A DNA stretch of 64,000 nt, from contig CASGDA010000002.1 in the NCBI GenBank assembly GCA_949300145.1, positions 62,001 through 126,000 on the forward strand, given 5' to 3'. This DNA comes from an uncultured Treponema sp. (GTDB lineage: Bacteria > Spirochaetota > Spirochaetia > Treponematales > Treponemataceae). Every line of letters starts with the position of its first letter. Within the stretch, counting starts at the first letter, position 1. A program made the translations under genes and the position numbers. Positions 51,109 to 59,557 of the stretch are shown here, piece by piece. The notes beneath the pieces were generated by a model. The model did not search any database, was not told the origin of the DNA, and was given only the letters and a program-made list of their open reading frames with translations.

Positions 51109-52437
51109 CTAAATCAAGCCTGCCACGGCTGTGCCAAGTGTAACGGCATTATCCATTGTGACAATCTCATACCAGATGCCCCTGTTCACCGTAAGCTCGG
51201 TATTCAAATATCCCGTTACACGGTCCCTCAGGTTATGGGTCTTTAAAAAGGTGGTGCCCTCGCACAGAACGCAAACAGGCCGGGCAGGATTCAGTCCTTT
51301 GCCGCTTTTGATGACCGCCGCTGAAATATTAGCGGCCGCCAGACGGGCGGAACGTTCAACAAAGGCATCCAGGATTCTGTAAACAACTTCCCTGTCAAAT
51401 TCCGTTCCGCAGGAAACTATGGCGCCCAGCTTTGTATCAGTCCTGTAGGAACCGTAAAAGAACATATCCATATCTTTAAGTTCAAGACCGTCAAGAGCCT
51501 TCAGCTTCGAGGCAACCTCCGGAGAAAAAAGCCCGTCATCTGCGGCGGCTTTCAGCGCAAGCTGTCCGAGAGGCCCTAAAAAAACACCGGAACACATACG
51601 CTCATACGGGGCAGGCGTGTTTATGATTTTCAGGATTTCCTCATCGAATTCCGACTTGGCCATTTTATCGGATTTACCCGATTCACAGACAACAATCTGC
51701 GGGCCGAATCCCCTTCCCTCCGCCATATCAGAAATTTTCAGGATATCACCGCTCTCTATATAGGCCGCATTCATGCCGGTTCCCAGAATAAACCCTACAT
51801 AGGAATCATACGTCTTTCCGTTTACAGCGGCCGAAGCGCCTGCAAGCAGGGCGGCGGAGGTGTCATTGACCAAAACTATCTTCTCAGGTTTTTTCCAGCC
51901 TTTTGCGACAAGGGCTTTTGAAAGATTCTCGCCCAGCAGGCATCCGTGTACTTCCGGAGCACGGACTCCCTTGGACATTTCTATCACCCTGCCGTCCCCT
52001 CCGGGCAATGCGGTAAAAGCATAGGAAAAACAAAAAGCTATCCGGGACGCCTTGTCTTTCAAACGGGACAGATTATCCGCTATTTTGTCAAAGAATTCTT
52101 CCCGGGAATATTCCCTCTCCGTACCCGGCATGGACGTTTTCTGCATATCGGAAACAACCGGTACTCCGTCATTATCAAAGGTAACGAGGCTGGAACGGAA
52201 ATTCGTTCCGCCGGCGTCAATTACAATAATGGAACTGTTCGTCGGAACCGAAGACGGAGGCTTTGTCCATGTGGGAATCATGGGCATGGACGAACGGAGT
52301 TTTTTATCTGACCGGGCGGTTGCCAGCCCTTCTTCCATATCGAACAAAAGAGCCGAAACAGCGGACGAAACATCAGGCGCTGACGGCACAAATCCGTGTC
52401 TACCTAAAAAAGCGTTCACAGCATTATGAGCATTCAT
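51109..52437 (-). CDS. Hexokinase (eukaryotic-like family)
   Basis: Phosphorylates glucose with ATP at the start of glycolysis. The 442 residues carry the phosphate-1 loop IVIDAGGTNFRSS, a sugar-binding KGVRAPEVHG stretch, VNDTSAALLAGA with the catalytic Asp, FILGTGMNAAYIE, and an adenosine-loop region near the C-terminus. This is the hexokinase family of eukaryotes and treponemes rather than the short bacterial glucokinase. AGGGGT lies upstream of the ATG. It leads a long minus-strand unit, with an extended -10 promoter just upstream. Confidence 0.9.
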   Translation of the reverse strand: MNAHNAVNAFLGRHGFVPSAPDVSSAVSALLFDMEEGLATARSDKKLRSSMPMIPTWTKPPSSVPTNSSIIVIDAGGTNFRSSLVTFDNDGVPVVSDMQKTSMPGTEREYSREEFFDKIADNLSRLKDKASRIAFCFSYAFTALPGGDGRVIEMSKGVRAPEVHGCLLGENLSKALVAKGWKKPEKIVLVNDTSAALLAGASAAVNGKTYDSYVGFILGTGMNAAYIESGDILKISDMAEGRGFGPQIVVCESGKSDKMAKSEFDEEILKIINTPAPYERMCSGVFLGPLGQLALKAAADDGLFSPEVASKLKALDGLELKDMDMFFYGSYRTDTKLGAIVSCGTEFDREVVYRILDAFVERSARLAAANISAAVIKSGKGLNPARPVCVLCEGTTFLKTHNLRDRVTGYLNTELTVNRGIWYEIVTMDNAVTLGTAVAGLI

Positions 52438-52486
52438 AATTACCCCTAAAAATAAATATCCATGGCGGACTGCACCGCATTTAACA

Positions 52487-52495
52487 ATTATATCA
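52487..52495 (-). promoter_or_regulatory. Extended -10 promoter of hexokinase
   Basis: On the minus strand TGATATAAT gives a perfect TATAAT (52492-52487) preceded by TG one base upstream. No convincing -35 is seen, as is usual for extended -10 sites. It lies about 50 nt before the start codon, in an AT-rich 121-nt gap after dnaB. Confidence 0.6.
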
Positions 52496-52558
52496 TATCA
52501 AAACATTTTAGACCATTATATTTTCAGGATATATTATTCATGGAACATCCGGGGAGCG

Positions 52559-53875
52559 CTAATCATGATCCTTTGAAACAAATTCCGTGTATTTCGGGCG
52601 GAACAGTATTTCAATGTCGCCTACAGGCCCGTTACGCTGTTTCGCCACTATCAGCTTGGTGTCAATGGTTTCTTCACCGGAACTCCTTTCCCGGTGGAGG
52701 AACATAACCACATCCGCATCCTGCTCTATGGATCCTGATTCCCGCAAATCAGCCAGGGTCGGGGTCTTCCCCTCGGCATCACGCTTAACCTGGGAAAGGG
52801 CCACAACCGGAATATCCAGTTCCCGGGCCAGGGCTTTCAGTGAACGGGAAATCTCCGCTATTTGCTCATGCCTCGGGATAAGGGTATTCTCACTTGTTAT
52901 CAATGTCAGGTAATCAATAAAAATAATCCTGACATCATACTGCTGGCGTATCCTCCGCGCCATGGCCCTTAAATCCAGCAGTTTCATATTCGGCATATCG
53001 ACAAGGTACAGGGGCGCTTCATATATTTTTCCGGCGGCATCCTGAATATTTTCCAGATCCGTAAGCTTCAGGAATCCGGTGCGTATGCTGTGGGAAGAAA
53101 TATGGGACTCCGATGAAAGAAGACGGAACATAAGCTGAAGGCCCGACATTTCCAGGGAAAAAAACGCGGCGGGAATTTTCTTCTTTATCGCTATGTGGGA
53201 AGCCATTGAAAGGGCAAGGGCTGTTTTTCCGACCGAGGGACGGGCGCCTATTATGATTAGCTCGGATTTCTGGAATCCGCTTGTCATGGCATCCAAATCA
53301 CCGAATCCGGAGGGGATCCCGCTGTATGAATCCCGGTTTTTATAAAGTTTCTCAATGGCGCCTATTGCCCGCGGAATAAGCTCTTTCGGAGATGTCACTG
53401 TCGCCGACTGGTTCGCATCCGTCAAATCAAAAAGCTGCTTTTGGGAAGCCTCAAGAATTACCCTGCTCTCCTCGGTTTCATTATGGCTGTCCGCTATTAT
53501 TTTTGCCGCGATATTAAGCAGTTTCCGCCGGACAGACCTGTCCAGGACTATTTTTGCGTAATACTCGACATTTGCGCTTGTAGGAACCGTATCGGTAAGG
53601 GAAGCCAGATAACCGGGGCCGCCGGCGGTCTCCAATTCACCGTTCAAACGCAGTTTATCGGCGAGTGTTATCAAATCAACGGTCTTCCCGTCATTGTACA
53701 GGGAAAGAACCGCGGAGAATATTTTCTGGTTCTGGAGGGAATAAAAATTGTCCGGACGCAGATAACGGATTACAGAACCTATCGCATCCGGATCAAGAAG
53801 TATGGCTCCGAGAGTGGCACTTTCCGCTTCCATATCATGGGGCGGAATTTTATCTTTTGGAAATTGAAAACCCAT
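52559..53875 (-). CDS. dnaB: Replicative DNA helicase
   Basis: Hexameric 5'-3' helicase at the replication fork. The 438 residues have the N-terminal primase-interacting domain (AESATLGAILLDPDAI), then the RecA-like core: Walker A GARPSVGKTA, FFSLEMSG, Walker B IIFIDYLTLI, and LSQVKRDAEGKTPTLADLRE with the DNA-loop and SGSIEQDADVVMFLHR. No intein interrupts it. It ends the rpsF operon, 26 nt after rplI. Confidence 0.97.
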   Translation of the reverse strand: MGFQFPKDKIPPHDMEAESATLGAILLDPDAIGSVIRYLRPDNFYSLQNQKIFSAVLSLYNDGKTVDLITLADKLRLNGELETAGGPGYLASLTDTVPTSANVEYYAKIVLDRSVRRKLLNIAAKIIADSHNETEESRVILEASQKQLFDLTDANQSATVTSPKELIPRAIGAIEKLYKNRDSYSGIPSGFGDLDAMTSGFQKSELIIIGARPSVGKTALALSMASHIAIKKKIPAAFFSLEMSGLQLMFRLLSSESHISSHSIRTGFLKLTDLENIQDAAGKIYEAPLYLVDMPNMKLLDLRAMARRIRQQYDVRIIFIDYLTLITSENTLIPRHEQIAEISRSLKALARELDIPVVALSQVKRDAEGKTPTLADLRESGSIEQDADVVMFLHRERSSGEETIDTKLIVAKQRNGPVGDIEILFRPKYTEFVSKDHD

Positions 53876-53901
53876 CAGAAATCCCGGAGCCGGTTAAAAT
53901 A

Positions 53902-54480
53902 TCAGTTGTTTTCACCGTCGGCGGATGAATCGGCGGGTGTTTCCGTGGATTCCCCGGCGGCGACAGCTGCCTCTTCAACAGCAGGCGCCTCTTTTTTCTC
54001 TTCAGCGGCGTCTTTTTTGGAGGCATCAGGGGCACCCTGCGCCGACACAACAACCTGAATGGTGGCCGAGGCGTTTTCGTAAAGGCGCACAACAGCGTGG
54101 TATTTCCCGACACTCTTGAAGGTCAAACCGGGAAGTTCAACCCTTTTACGTTCAACATCAAAACCCATGTTATGGAGGGCCTCTGTCACTGTCTGGTTTG
54201 TCACTGCCCCGTAAAGCTTTCCGTTCGCTCCGGCAGGCATGGAAATATTCACGACAACAGCTTCAAGTTTTTCTTTCAAACTTGCGGCGTTCGCACGTTT
54301 CGCTTCTTTCTTAGCCTCGATTTCGGCCTTGCGCGTTTCAAAATAAGCAAGCGTCATGGGGTTGCACGGAACAGCGTAGGAACGGGGAAACAGATAGTTC
54401 CTGGCGTAACCGTTGGCGACATCCTTTATGTCACCTTCTTCCCCGAGATGCTTAACATCCTCATTCAAAATTACTTTCAT
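53902..54480 (-). CDS. rplI: 50S ribosomal protein L9 with acidic C-terminal tail
   Basis: Binds 23S rRNA near L1 and bridges ribosomes. The N-terminal domain opens MKVILNEDVKHLGEEGDIK and VANGYARNYLFP, then the long central helix rich in Lys and Glu, and the C-terminal domain with NGKLYGAVTNQTV. L9 is usually about 150 residues; here 192, with about 40 extra residues of Ala, Glu, Ser and Thr (about 153-192) that look disordered. It lies between rpsR and dnaB in the standard order. Confidence 0.96.
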   Translation of the reverse strand: MKVILNEDVKHLGEEGDIKDVANGYARNYLFPRSYAVPCNPMTLAYFETRKAEIEAKKEAKRANAASLKEKLEAVVVNISMPAGANGKLYGAVTNQTVTEALHNMGFDVERKRVELPGLTFKSVGKYHAVVRLYENASATIQVVVSAQGAPDASKKDAAEEKKEAPAVEEAAVAAGESTETPADSSADGENN

Positions 54481-54507
54481 TTCAAGCTCCTCTAATTAAA
54501 ATAAATT

Positions 54508-54542
54508 CCGCCGGAAACATCCGGGAGTTGGACAACCGGCGG
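54508..54542 (-). other. Intercistronic hairpin between rpsR and rplI
   Basis: CCGCCGG (54508-54514) and CCGGCGG (54536-54542) pair perfectly over 7 bp with a 21-nt loop. On the minus strand it is followed by AATTTATTTTAATT, so it could act as a partial terminator or RNA-processing stop within the operon. Confidence 0.5.
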
Positions 54543-54578
54543 TTCACACAAGATATTTAAAGATATTCAGTATAATAC

Positions 54579-54881
54579 TTACGGCGAAACATAAGGAAGC
54601 AGAGCCAGTGTGCGGGCCCTTTTAATCTCAAGAGCCAGACGGCGCTGGTGTTTCGCGCAGGTTCCGGTGATTCTTCTGGGCAGGATTTTTCCCCGTTCGG
54701 TTGTATACCTTCTGAGTGTATCCGCATCCTTGTAATCTATCTTCGTTTTCTGGTTGCAAAAGCGGCACACTTTTTTGCGGAAAAAAACCTTGCCTTTCCT
54801 GGCACCCCTGTCCTCACCGTCCCGGTAAGCTTCCTGGGAGGAAATATCGCCTTCCATATCCTTCATTTTTTCGTTAGCCAT
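54579..54881 (-). CDS. rpsR: 30S ribosomal protein S18
   Basis: Binds 16S rRNA together with S6 on the 30S platform. Of 100 residues the last 70 are the S18 core: [37 protein letters not shown] and a final helix [10 protein letters not shown]. The first 30 residues (Met- and Glu-rich, then RKGKVFF) are an extension often variable in S18. A CxxC (VCRFC) is kept. It follows ssb by 42 nt. Confidence 0.97.
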   Translation of the reverse strand: MANEKMKDMEGDISSQEAYRDGEDRGARKGKVFFRKKVCRFCNQKTKIDYKDADTLRRYTTERGKILPRRITGTCAKHQRRLALEIKRARTLALLPYVSP

Positions 54882-54923
54882 AAAAAACTCCTACTGTTAA
54901 AATCAAATCAACAGGCATAAACA

Positions 54924-55397
54924 TCAAAAGGGAATGTCATCGGGAAAATCGGAATCCGAAGACGGTTCCATATCCTGATAGTCCCTGGGTTTCTGTTCAC
55001 CGCCCCGCTGCCATCCGTCTTCAGGAGAAGACTGCGGCTTCATTTGTGTAGAACCGGAATATCCGCCGCCGGAATTACCGCCCAAAAGCTGTACATTGGC
55101 GGCGATTATTTCAATCTTGCTCCGAGGCTGACCGTCCTGCTCCCACCTGTTCTGATGGAGTTCCCCGTCCACGGCGACCTGTTTACCCTTCACCAGATAC
55201 TGGTTAAGGGCTTCACCTGAACGGCCCCACAAAACAATGTCAAAAAAATTAGCTTCCTCAACCCGCTGGTCCCCGTTTTTACGGAATTTATTCACCGCGA
55301 TGGAAAATTTACAGACAGCCATGCCTCCCGAAGTGTACTTCAGCTCGGCGTCCCTTGTAAGCCTTCCTATCAGCATAACACGATTCAAATCCGCCAC
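54924..55397 (-). CDS. ssb: Single-stranded DNA-binding protein
   Basis: Tetrameric OB-fold protein coating single-stranded DNA. Residues 1-110 form the OB domain (NRVMLIGRLTRDAELKYTSG, EANFFDIVLWGR, GKQVAVDGELHQNRWEQDGQ). A Gly/Ser/Gln-rich linker follows, and the last residues DFPDDIPF form the acidic tip that recruits repair and replication proteins. It lies between rpsF and rpsR, the usual place, which suits the coupling of translation and replication proteins. Confidence 0.97.
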   Translation of the reverse strand: MADLNRVMLIGRLTRDAELKYTSGGMAVCKFSIAVNKFRKNGDQRVEEANFFDIVLWGRSGEALNQYLVKGKQVAVDGELHQNRWEQDGQPRSKIEIIAANVQLLGGNSGGGYSGSTQMKPQSSPEDGWQRGGEQKPRDYQDMEPSSDSDFPDDIPF

Positions 55398-55423
55398 AGA
55401 AACCCTCCTGTCAAGACAAAAGC

Positions 55424-55705
55424 TTATTCATCCACACGGATAAAAAGATACGTCAGGATATTCTGGTCCAGCTTAATCTGCCGGTCCATTTCCAGTATTT
55501 TTTCAGGCTGGGCGCTGATATTAAAAAGAATATAACGGCCGCGGGTATGCTTTTTGATTTCATAAGCCAGATCCCTGTCACCGTAGGGTTCCTCAGACTT
55601 AATCTGTGCGCCGTTACCATTCAGGATGCCGCGGATGGCATCTGAACTCGACTTGAACTTATCTTCCTCCAGGGGGAAGACAACCATCAACTCATAATCT
55701 CTCAT
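55424..55705 (-). CDS. rpsF: 30S ribosomal protein S6
   Basis: Ferredoxin-like 93-residue protein that pairs with S18 on the 30S platform. It has MRDYELMVVFP, EEPYGDRDLAYEIKKHTRG, RYILFNISA and LDQNILTYLFIRVDE, all family-typical. It is the first gene of the operon, with a TAGGAGG site before the ATG, a sigma70-like promoter and a short hairpin in its leader. Confidence 0.97.
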   Translation of the reverse strand: MRDYELMVVFPLEEDKFKSSSDAIRGILNGNGAQIKSEEPYGDRDLAYEIKKHTRGRYILFNISAQPEKILEMDRQIKLDQNILTYLFIRVDE

Positions 55706-55727
55706 TTTTCCTCCTATGGACTATTCG

Positions 55728-55746
55728 GCCTGCCGTTTCCGCAGGC
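55728..55746 (-). promoter_or_regulatory. Hairpin in the rpsF leader
   Basis: GCCTGC (55728-55733) and GCAGGC (55741-55746) pair over 6 bp, 23 nt upstream of the rpsF ATG. Leaders of rpsF in many bacteria bind the S6:S18 dimer; I cannot show that this one has the needed bulge. Confidence 0.4.
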
Positions 55747-55762
55747 GGGAGTTGTATTTGAC

Positions 55763-55791
55763 AGACTATCAAATATGCAGGGCTTGGTCAA
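55763..55791 (-). promoter_or_regulatory. rpsF operon promoter
   Basis: On the minus strand TTGACC (55791-55786), 17 nt, TAGTCT (55768-55763). The leader would be about 50 nt and includes the hairpin at 55728-55746. Confidence 0.65.
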
Positions 55792-55844
55792 GTAAACATG
55801 AAAACGATATTCCTCAACCGGCTCTTCCGAAAAACCGATATGTA

Positions 55845-55874
55845 TTGTATAGTATGACAACAGCACGGTAAAAT
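55845..55874 (+). promoter_or_regulatory. Candidate promoter of the 55890 gene
   Basis: TTGTAT (55845-55850), 18 nt, TAAAAT (55869-55874). The start codon at 55890 follows an AGGAGGGG site. Confidence 0.45.
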
Positions 55875-55889
55875 TTTCAGGAGGGGAAG

Positions 55890-56333
55890 ATGCTTCAAAA
55901 CATTGTATTCCAGGACAATCTGTACCAGCTCGCGCGTTCCATCGACAATGTGAAAGAGGGGCTTTTACTGGAACTTTCCCGCGAATACTTTTATGACAAA
56001 ACAGTGAGCGACATTTTGTTTTTTGACTCAACAATCAAGCAGATTTACAATAAAATCCAGACGAACAGCCAGCTTTCCGACTATCTTTCTCTTATGCAGA
56101 GTCTCCGTTCATGCCAGAATAAATTCATAAAGCTTGTTGATTTAATTCTGCGGGGAGAAACTCCGATGAAGGATGCGTTCGCTGAAATGATTCCCAGGCT
56201 CCGGTCAATAAGGACAGAGCATACGGAATTGCTGGACGAAAGCAGGGAAAGTATTGTAAAAGCCGATAAGCCCGGCGATTCCAGGGATATTGTCTCCAGC
56301 AGCGAACTGTCTGAACTTTTGAATTTCCAGTGA
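55890..56333 (+). CDS. Helical protein of unknown function
   Basis: A 147-residue cytosolic protein that I do not recognise. It is almost wholly helical: a long region with REYFYDKTVSDILFFDSTIK and IYNKIQTNSQLSDYLSLMQSL, then ETPMKDAFAEMIPRLRS and an acidic Ser-rich end. It has no membrane segment. A strong AGGAGGGG precedes the ATG. It sits 7 nt before rsmD, so the two are coupled, and it starts a plus-strand unit divergent from the rpsF operon. Confidence 0.75.
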   Translation: MLQNIVFQDNLYQLARSIDNVKEGLLLELSREYFYDKTVSDILFFDSTIKQIYNKIQTNSQLSDYLSLMQSLRSCQNKFIKLVDLILRGETPMKDAFAEMIPRLRSIRTEHTELLDESRESIVKADKPGDSRDIVSSSELSELLNFQ

Positions 56334-56340
56334 AAAGAAA

Positions 56341-56874
56341 ATGCGTATAACAGGCGGATTGTTAAAAGGACGGCATATTGAATGCCCCCCGGGAGAAATA
56401 AGGCCCGCGATGGACAGGGCAAGGGAATCCTTTTTTGCGGTTCTGGGGGATTTAAGCGGAAAAAGTTTCCTGGATGTTTTCAGCGGTTCCGGGATATGCG
56501 CCCTGGAAGCGGTTTCACGCGGGGCGGAGAAAGCTGTCCTGGTGGAAAAGGACAGGGGGAAATCGAAAACAATCTTCAAAAACATTTCCATCTCCCCGGT
56601 GAAAATACAATGCAGCTTCCTTCCGGCGGAACTTTACCTGAAGCGTTCCAAGGAAAATTTTGACATCATTTACTTTGATCCGCCTTTCCCTTATAAATTC
56701 CACATGGAACTGATAACAGTATGCGGAGAAAGGGGGATTCTGAAAAAGGGCGGTCTGGCCCTGATCCACAGGCCCAGGGAAACCGAAATGCCCGGTTTGA
56801 TAGAGCCGGGAATGGAATTAAGCGACAGGCGTTTTTACGGACGCTCCGTTGTGGATTTTTATTTGAAAACTTAA
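56341..56874 (+). CDS. rsmD: 16S rRNA (guanine966-N2)-methyltransferase
   Basis: Methylates G966 of 16S rRNA on the assembled 30S subunit. The 177 residues start MRITGGLLKGRHI, then the conserved RPAMDRARESFFAVL, SAM loop FLDVFSGSGICALEAVSRGA, VEKD, and the catalytic DPPFPY. The length is normal. The family-typical NxI step after VEKD is slightly changed. It is followed by 131 nt of AT-rich DNA with the next promoter. Confidence 0.93.
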   Translation: MRITGGLLKGRHIECPPGEIRPAMDRARESFFAVLGDLSGKSFLDVFSGSGICALEAVSRGAEKAVLVEKDRGKSKTIFKNISISPVKIQCSFLPAELYLKRSKENFDIIYFDPPFPYKFHMELITVCGERGILKKGGLALIHRPRETEMPGLIEPGMELSDRRFYGRSVVDFYLKT

Positions 56875-56948
56875 ATGTCATTTCAGAATATTCAATTTTA
56901 ATTCATTTTTTACAAATATATTTCAATGTAAATTCTTTTTTTTAAATC

Positions 56949-56977
56949 TTGAAATAAAATTTAACTGATAGTAAACT
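56949..56977 (+). promoter_or_regulatory. Candidate promoter of the TPR gene pair
   Basis: TTGAAA (56949-56954), 17 nt, TAAACT (56972-56977), in a 131-nt AT-rich gap. The leader to the ATG at 57006 would be about 22 nt. Confidence 0.55.
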
Positions 56978-57005
56978 TATTCCATCTAAATTAAGTGATA
57001 TTTTT

Positions 57006-57329
57006 ATGCTTACGGATGAAAGTAAAACGGGAAATTCCGGATTTATAAAAACAACGGAAACATCTCAAAATACGCTTTCCTCACCGCAGAAAGCTTTATT
57101 AAACAGACGTGGTAATGAATTTTTTAATTCCGGAGACGTGGAAGCGGCGAAACGCATTTTCATGACAACCGGTTATTCAGACGGATTAACCCGTATCGGG
57201 GATTATTATGCTGAAAAAAACCTGGAAATTGACGCCCTGAAAATGTACTGGCTGGCCCATAACAGGAGAAAATTCGAACCTATAATTAAAAATATAAGCG
57301 GTCTGATTTCAGCCGTCATAGAAAAATAA
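57006..57329 (+). CDS. Small helical (TPR-like) protein
   Basis: A 107-residue cytosolic protein. The N-terminal 35 residues are polar and Ser/Thr-rich. The rest has paired helices with NRRGNEFFNSGDVEAAKRIF, IGDYYAEKNLEIDALKMYWL, which resembles one TPR followed by a variant. There is no known catalytic motif. It lies 11 nt before a larger TPR protein and probably works with it. Only the fold is inferred. Confidence 0.65.
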   Translation: MLTDESKTGNSGFIKTTETSQNTLSSPQKALLNRRGNEFFNSGDVEAAKRIFMTTGYSDGLTRIGDYYAEKNLEIDALKMYWLAHNRRKFEPIIKNISGLISAVIEK

Positions 57330-57340
57330 CAGGAGTCCTT

Positions 57341-58480
57341 GTGTCCGACCTTTTTACAGAGATGCCTATCCCGGAGCCGGTTCCGGAGATATCAGAAGAA
57401 GACAAGCGGTTTAATGAAATAGCCGAACTTTCAAAAAACGGTTATCTGCTGCTAAAAGACAATTGCTGCGAGGAAGCTGAAAATGCTTTCAAAAAAATTC
57501 TGGCGCTGGAAGAAAACAATAACTACGCCCTTGTCGGACTGGGAGACGCTGAAAGAAAAAAAGAGAATTTCCAGCAGGCGGTTGACCACTACTCCCGCTG
57601 CCTTAATTTCCATCCGGGAAACAATTACGCCCTATTCGGGCTTGCCGACTGTTACAAAGCGCTTGGAATGTACAACAAGGCTATTGAAATTTGGGAACAG
57701 TACCTCCAGCATGATGATAAAAACATAACGGTGCTTACAAGAGTGGCGGACGCTTACCGGAAAATAAGGGATTTCAGGCATTCAAAAATCCTGTACCTCC
57801 GGGTGCTGGACATGGAGGAGAACAATCCTTACGCCCTGATCGGGCTCGGCCACCTGCACTATGATTTCAAGGAATACAGGGAAGCCCTTTACTACTGGCA
57901 GAAAATGCTGGATTTGAATGAGGCTGCCGTTGATATCAGGGTGTTGACTTCAATCGGAAACTGCCACCGCAAGCTTAAAACCTTTGACAAGGGTATTTAT
58001 TATTTCCAGCGGGCCCTGAAAATGGACGAAAATAATTTTTACGCCCTTTTCGGACTTGCCGATTGTTACAGAGGTTTGAACCAGCAGGAAAAATCCGTCG
58101 AATATTGGAATAAGATTCTTGAAATAGATCCGAACAACAAAGTGATACTGACAAGGGCAGGAGACGCCTACCGGAACATGAATGAATATGGCAAGGCGGA
58201 AGAATACTACCAGAGGGCCCTTGATATTGAATTTGATATTTACGCCGTACTCGGCATAGCAATGATAAACAAACAGCGCGGTAAATACGAGGAGGCCGTA
58301 AAAAGCCTTTCACAGCTTCTGCAGTCGGATCCCAGGAATTACAGGTTGTATCTTGAGCTTGCGGACTGCTATGTAAATTTGAAGAACAAGCAGCAGGCGG
58401 TTGACACCCTCCTCCAATTCCAGAGATTCGGCATAAGGAATCATCTTGTCAATGAGATGCTGCACAAACTCCAGAATTAA
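57341..58480 (+). CDS. TPR-repeat protein
   Basis: A 379-residue cytosolic TPR solenoid with about nine tandem repeats from residue 30 on. Repeats of two kinds recur: NNYALVGLGDAERK, NNYALFGLADCYK, NNFYALFGLADCYRG, against NITVLTRVADAYRK, DIRVLTSIGNCHRK, NKVILTRAGDAYRN, so it looks built from duplicated two-repeat units of about 68-70 residues. There is no signal peptide. It would act as a protein-binding scaffold. The GTG start follows AGGAG by 5 nt. It is coupled to the small gene before it and followed by rlmN. Confidence 0.88.
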   Translation: MSDLFTEMPIPEPVPEISEEDKRFNEIAELSKNGYLLLKDNCCEEAENAFKKILALEENNNYALVGLGDAERKKENFQQAVDHYSRCLNFHPGNNYALFGLADCYKALGMYNKAIEIWEQYLQHDDKNITVLTRVADAYRKIRDFRHSKILYLRVLDMEENNPYALIGLGHLHYDFKEYREALYYWQKMLDLNEAAVDIRVLTSIGNCHRKLKTFDKGIYYFQRALKMDENNFYALFGLADCYRGLNQQEKSVEYWNKILEIDPNNKVILTRAGDAYRNMNEYGKAEEYYQRALDIEFDIYAVLGIAMINKQRGKYEEAVKSLSQLLQSDPRNYRLYLELADCYVNLKNKQQAVDTLLQFQRFGIRNHLVNEMLHKLQN

Positions 58481-58498
58481 AATACCGGCACGTGAATC

Positions 58499-59557
58499 AT
58501 GAAGATGGAAAATACCCTTTCAGGAATGCTGCCCGAAGAAATAAGGGCTCTGATGAGTCTTGACGCGGCGGAAAGTTTCCGAAGCAGGCAGATATTCCGG
58601 TGGATTTCCAAGGGTGTCTTTGACTTCTCAGATATGACAAACATCCCCCTCAAACAGCGGGAACAGATGGCCTGTGAATACACGGTATGTTCAAGTTTTC
58701 CACGGAAAACACTTCAGGACCCTGACGGAACAATGAAAATACAGATGGATCTTCACGACGGGACAGCCGTGGAAACAGTGCTTCTGGTGGATTCGGAGGG
58801 CAGAAAAACCGCCTGCGTCTCATGCCAGGCGGGATGCCCGATGGGCTGCGCTTTCTGCAAAACCGGCAGCCTCGGCTTCAACAGGAATCTTATGCCGGGG
58901 GAAATCGTGGAACAGTTTCTGTGCCTGGAAAAAAAAGCCGGGAAACTTGACAATATCGTTTTTATGGGCATGGGGGAACCGCTCCTCAACCTTGAAGCAA
59001 TAAGAAAAACCATTGCAATCCTTACATCTCCGGAAGGCAGAGGGCTTTCCCGCAGAAGGATCACGGTTTCGACCGCCGGGATTTGCAGCGGCATTTACGA
59101 TTTGGCAGACAACGGCCCGGACATAAGGCTGGCGGTTTCCCTTACCACAGGAGACTCTGCATTGAGGGAAAAACTGATGCCCGTGGAAAAAACGAACCCC
59201 CTTCCCGAATTGAAAAAAGCCCTGGCATATTTCTGTAAAAAAACAGGCGGACGGGTCACCCTTGAAGCTGTTCTGCTGAAAGGTGTAAATATGACGGAGG
59301 AACATGCGGACAAGCTGAGGGATTTCTGCAGGGGATTGAACTCAAATATAAACCTGATACCGTGGAATCCTGCGGAAGGCCTCCCCTTCTCCAGACCGTC
59401 CCCCGCGGAGACAAAAACCTTTGCAGACTCATTGAGAAAATCGGGGCTGAACGTGACCGTAAGGCATCCCCGTGGAAGGTCCATTTCAGGGGCATGCGGC
59501 CAGCTGGGACGAACAAAAAACGCTGAAGAATCCGGAAAAACAGGGGGACGGGATTAA
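58499..59557 (+). CDS. rlmN: 23S rRNA/tRNA adenine C2-methyltransferase RlmN
   Basis: Radical-SAM enzyme that methylates C2 of A2503 in 23S rRNA and of A37 in some tRNAs. The 352 residues have an N-terminal HhH-like region, the catalytic Cys106, the cluster motif CxxxCxxC (Cys113, Cys117, Cys120) in CPMGCAFCKTG, GMGEPLLN, and the second catalytic Cys333 in GACGQLG. Both Cys are present, so it is RlmN rather than Cfr-like loss. The Shine-Dalgarno is weak. Its stop overlaps the convergent SH3 lipoprotein stop by 4 nt. Confidence 0.95.
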   Translation: MKMENTLSGMLPEEIRALMSLDAAESFRSRQIFRWISKGVFDFSDMTNIPLKQREQMACEYTVCSSFPRKTLQDPDGTMKIQMDLHDGTAVETVLLVDSEGRKTACVSCQAGCPMGCAFCKTGSLGFNRNLMPGEIVEQFLCLEKKAGKLDNIVFMGMGEPLLNLEAIRKTIAILTSPEGRGLSRRRITVSTAGICSGIYDLADNGPDIRLAVSLTTGDSALREKLMPVEKTNPLPELKKALAYFCKKTGGRVTLEAVLLKGVNMTEEHADKLRDFCRGLNSNINLIPWNPAEGLPFSRPSPAETKTFADSLRKSGLNVTVRHPRGRSISGACGQLGRTKNAEESGKTGGRD

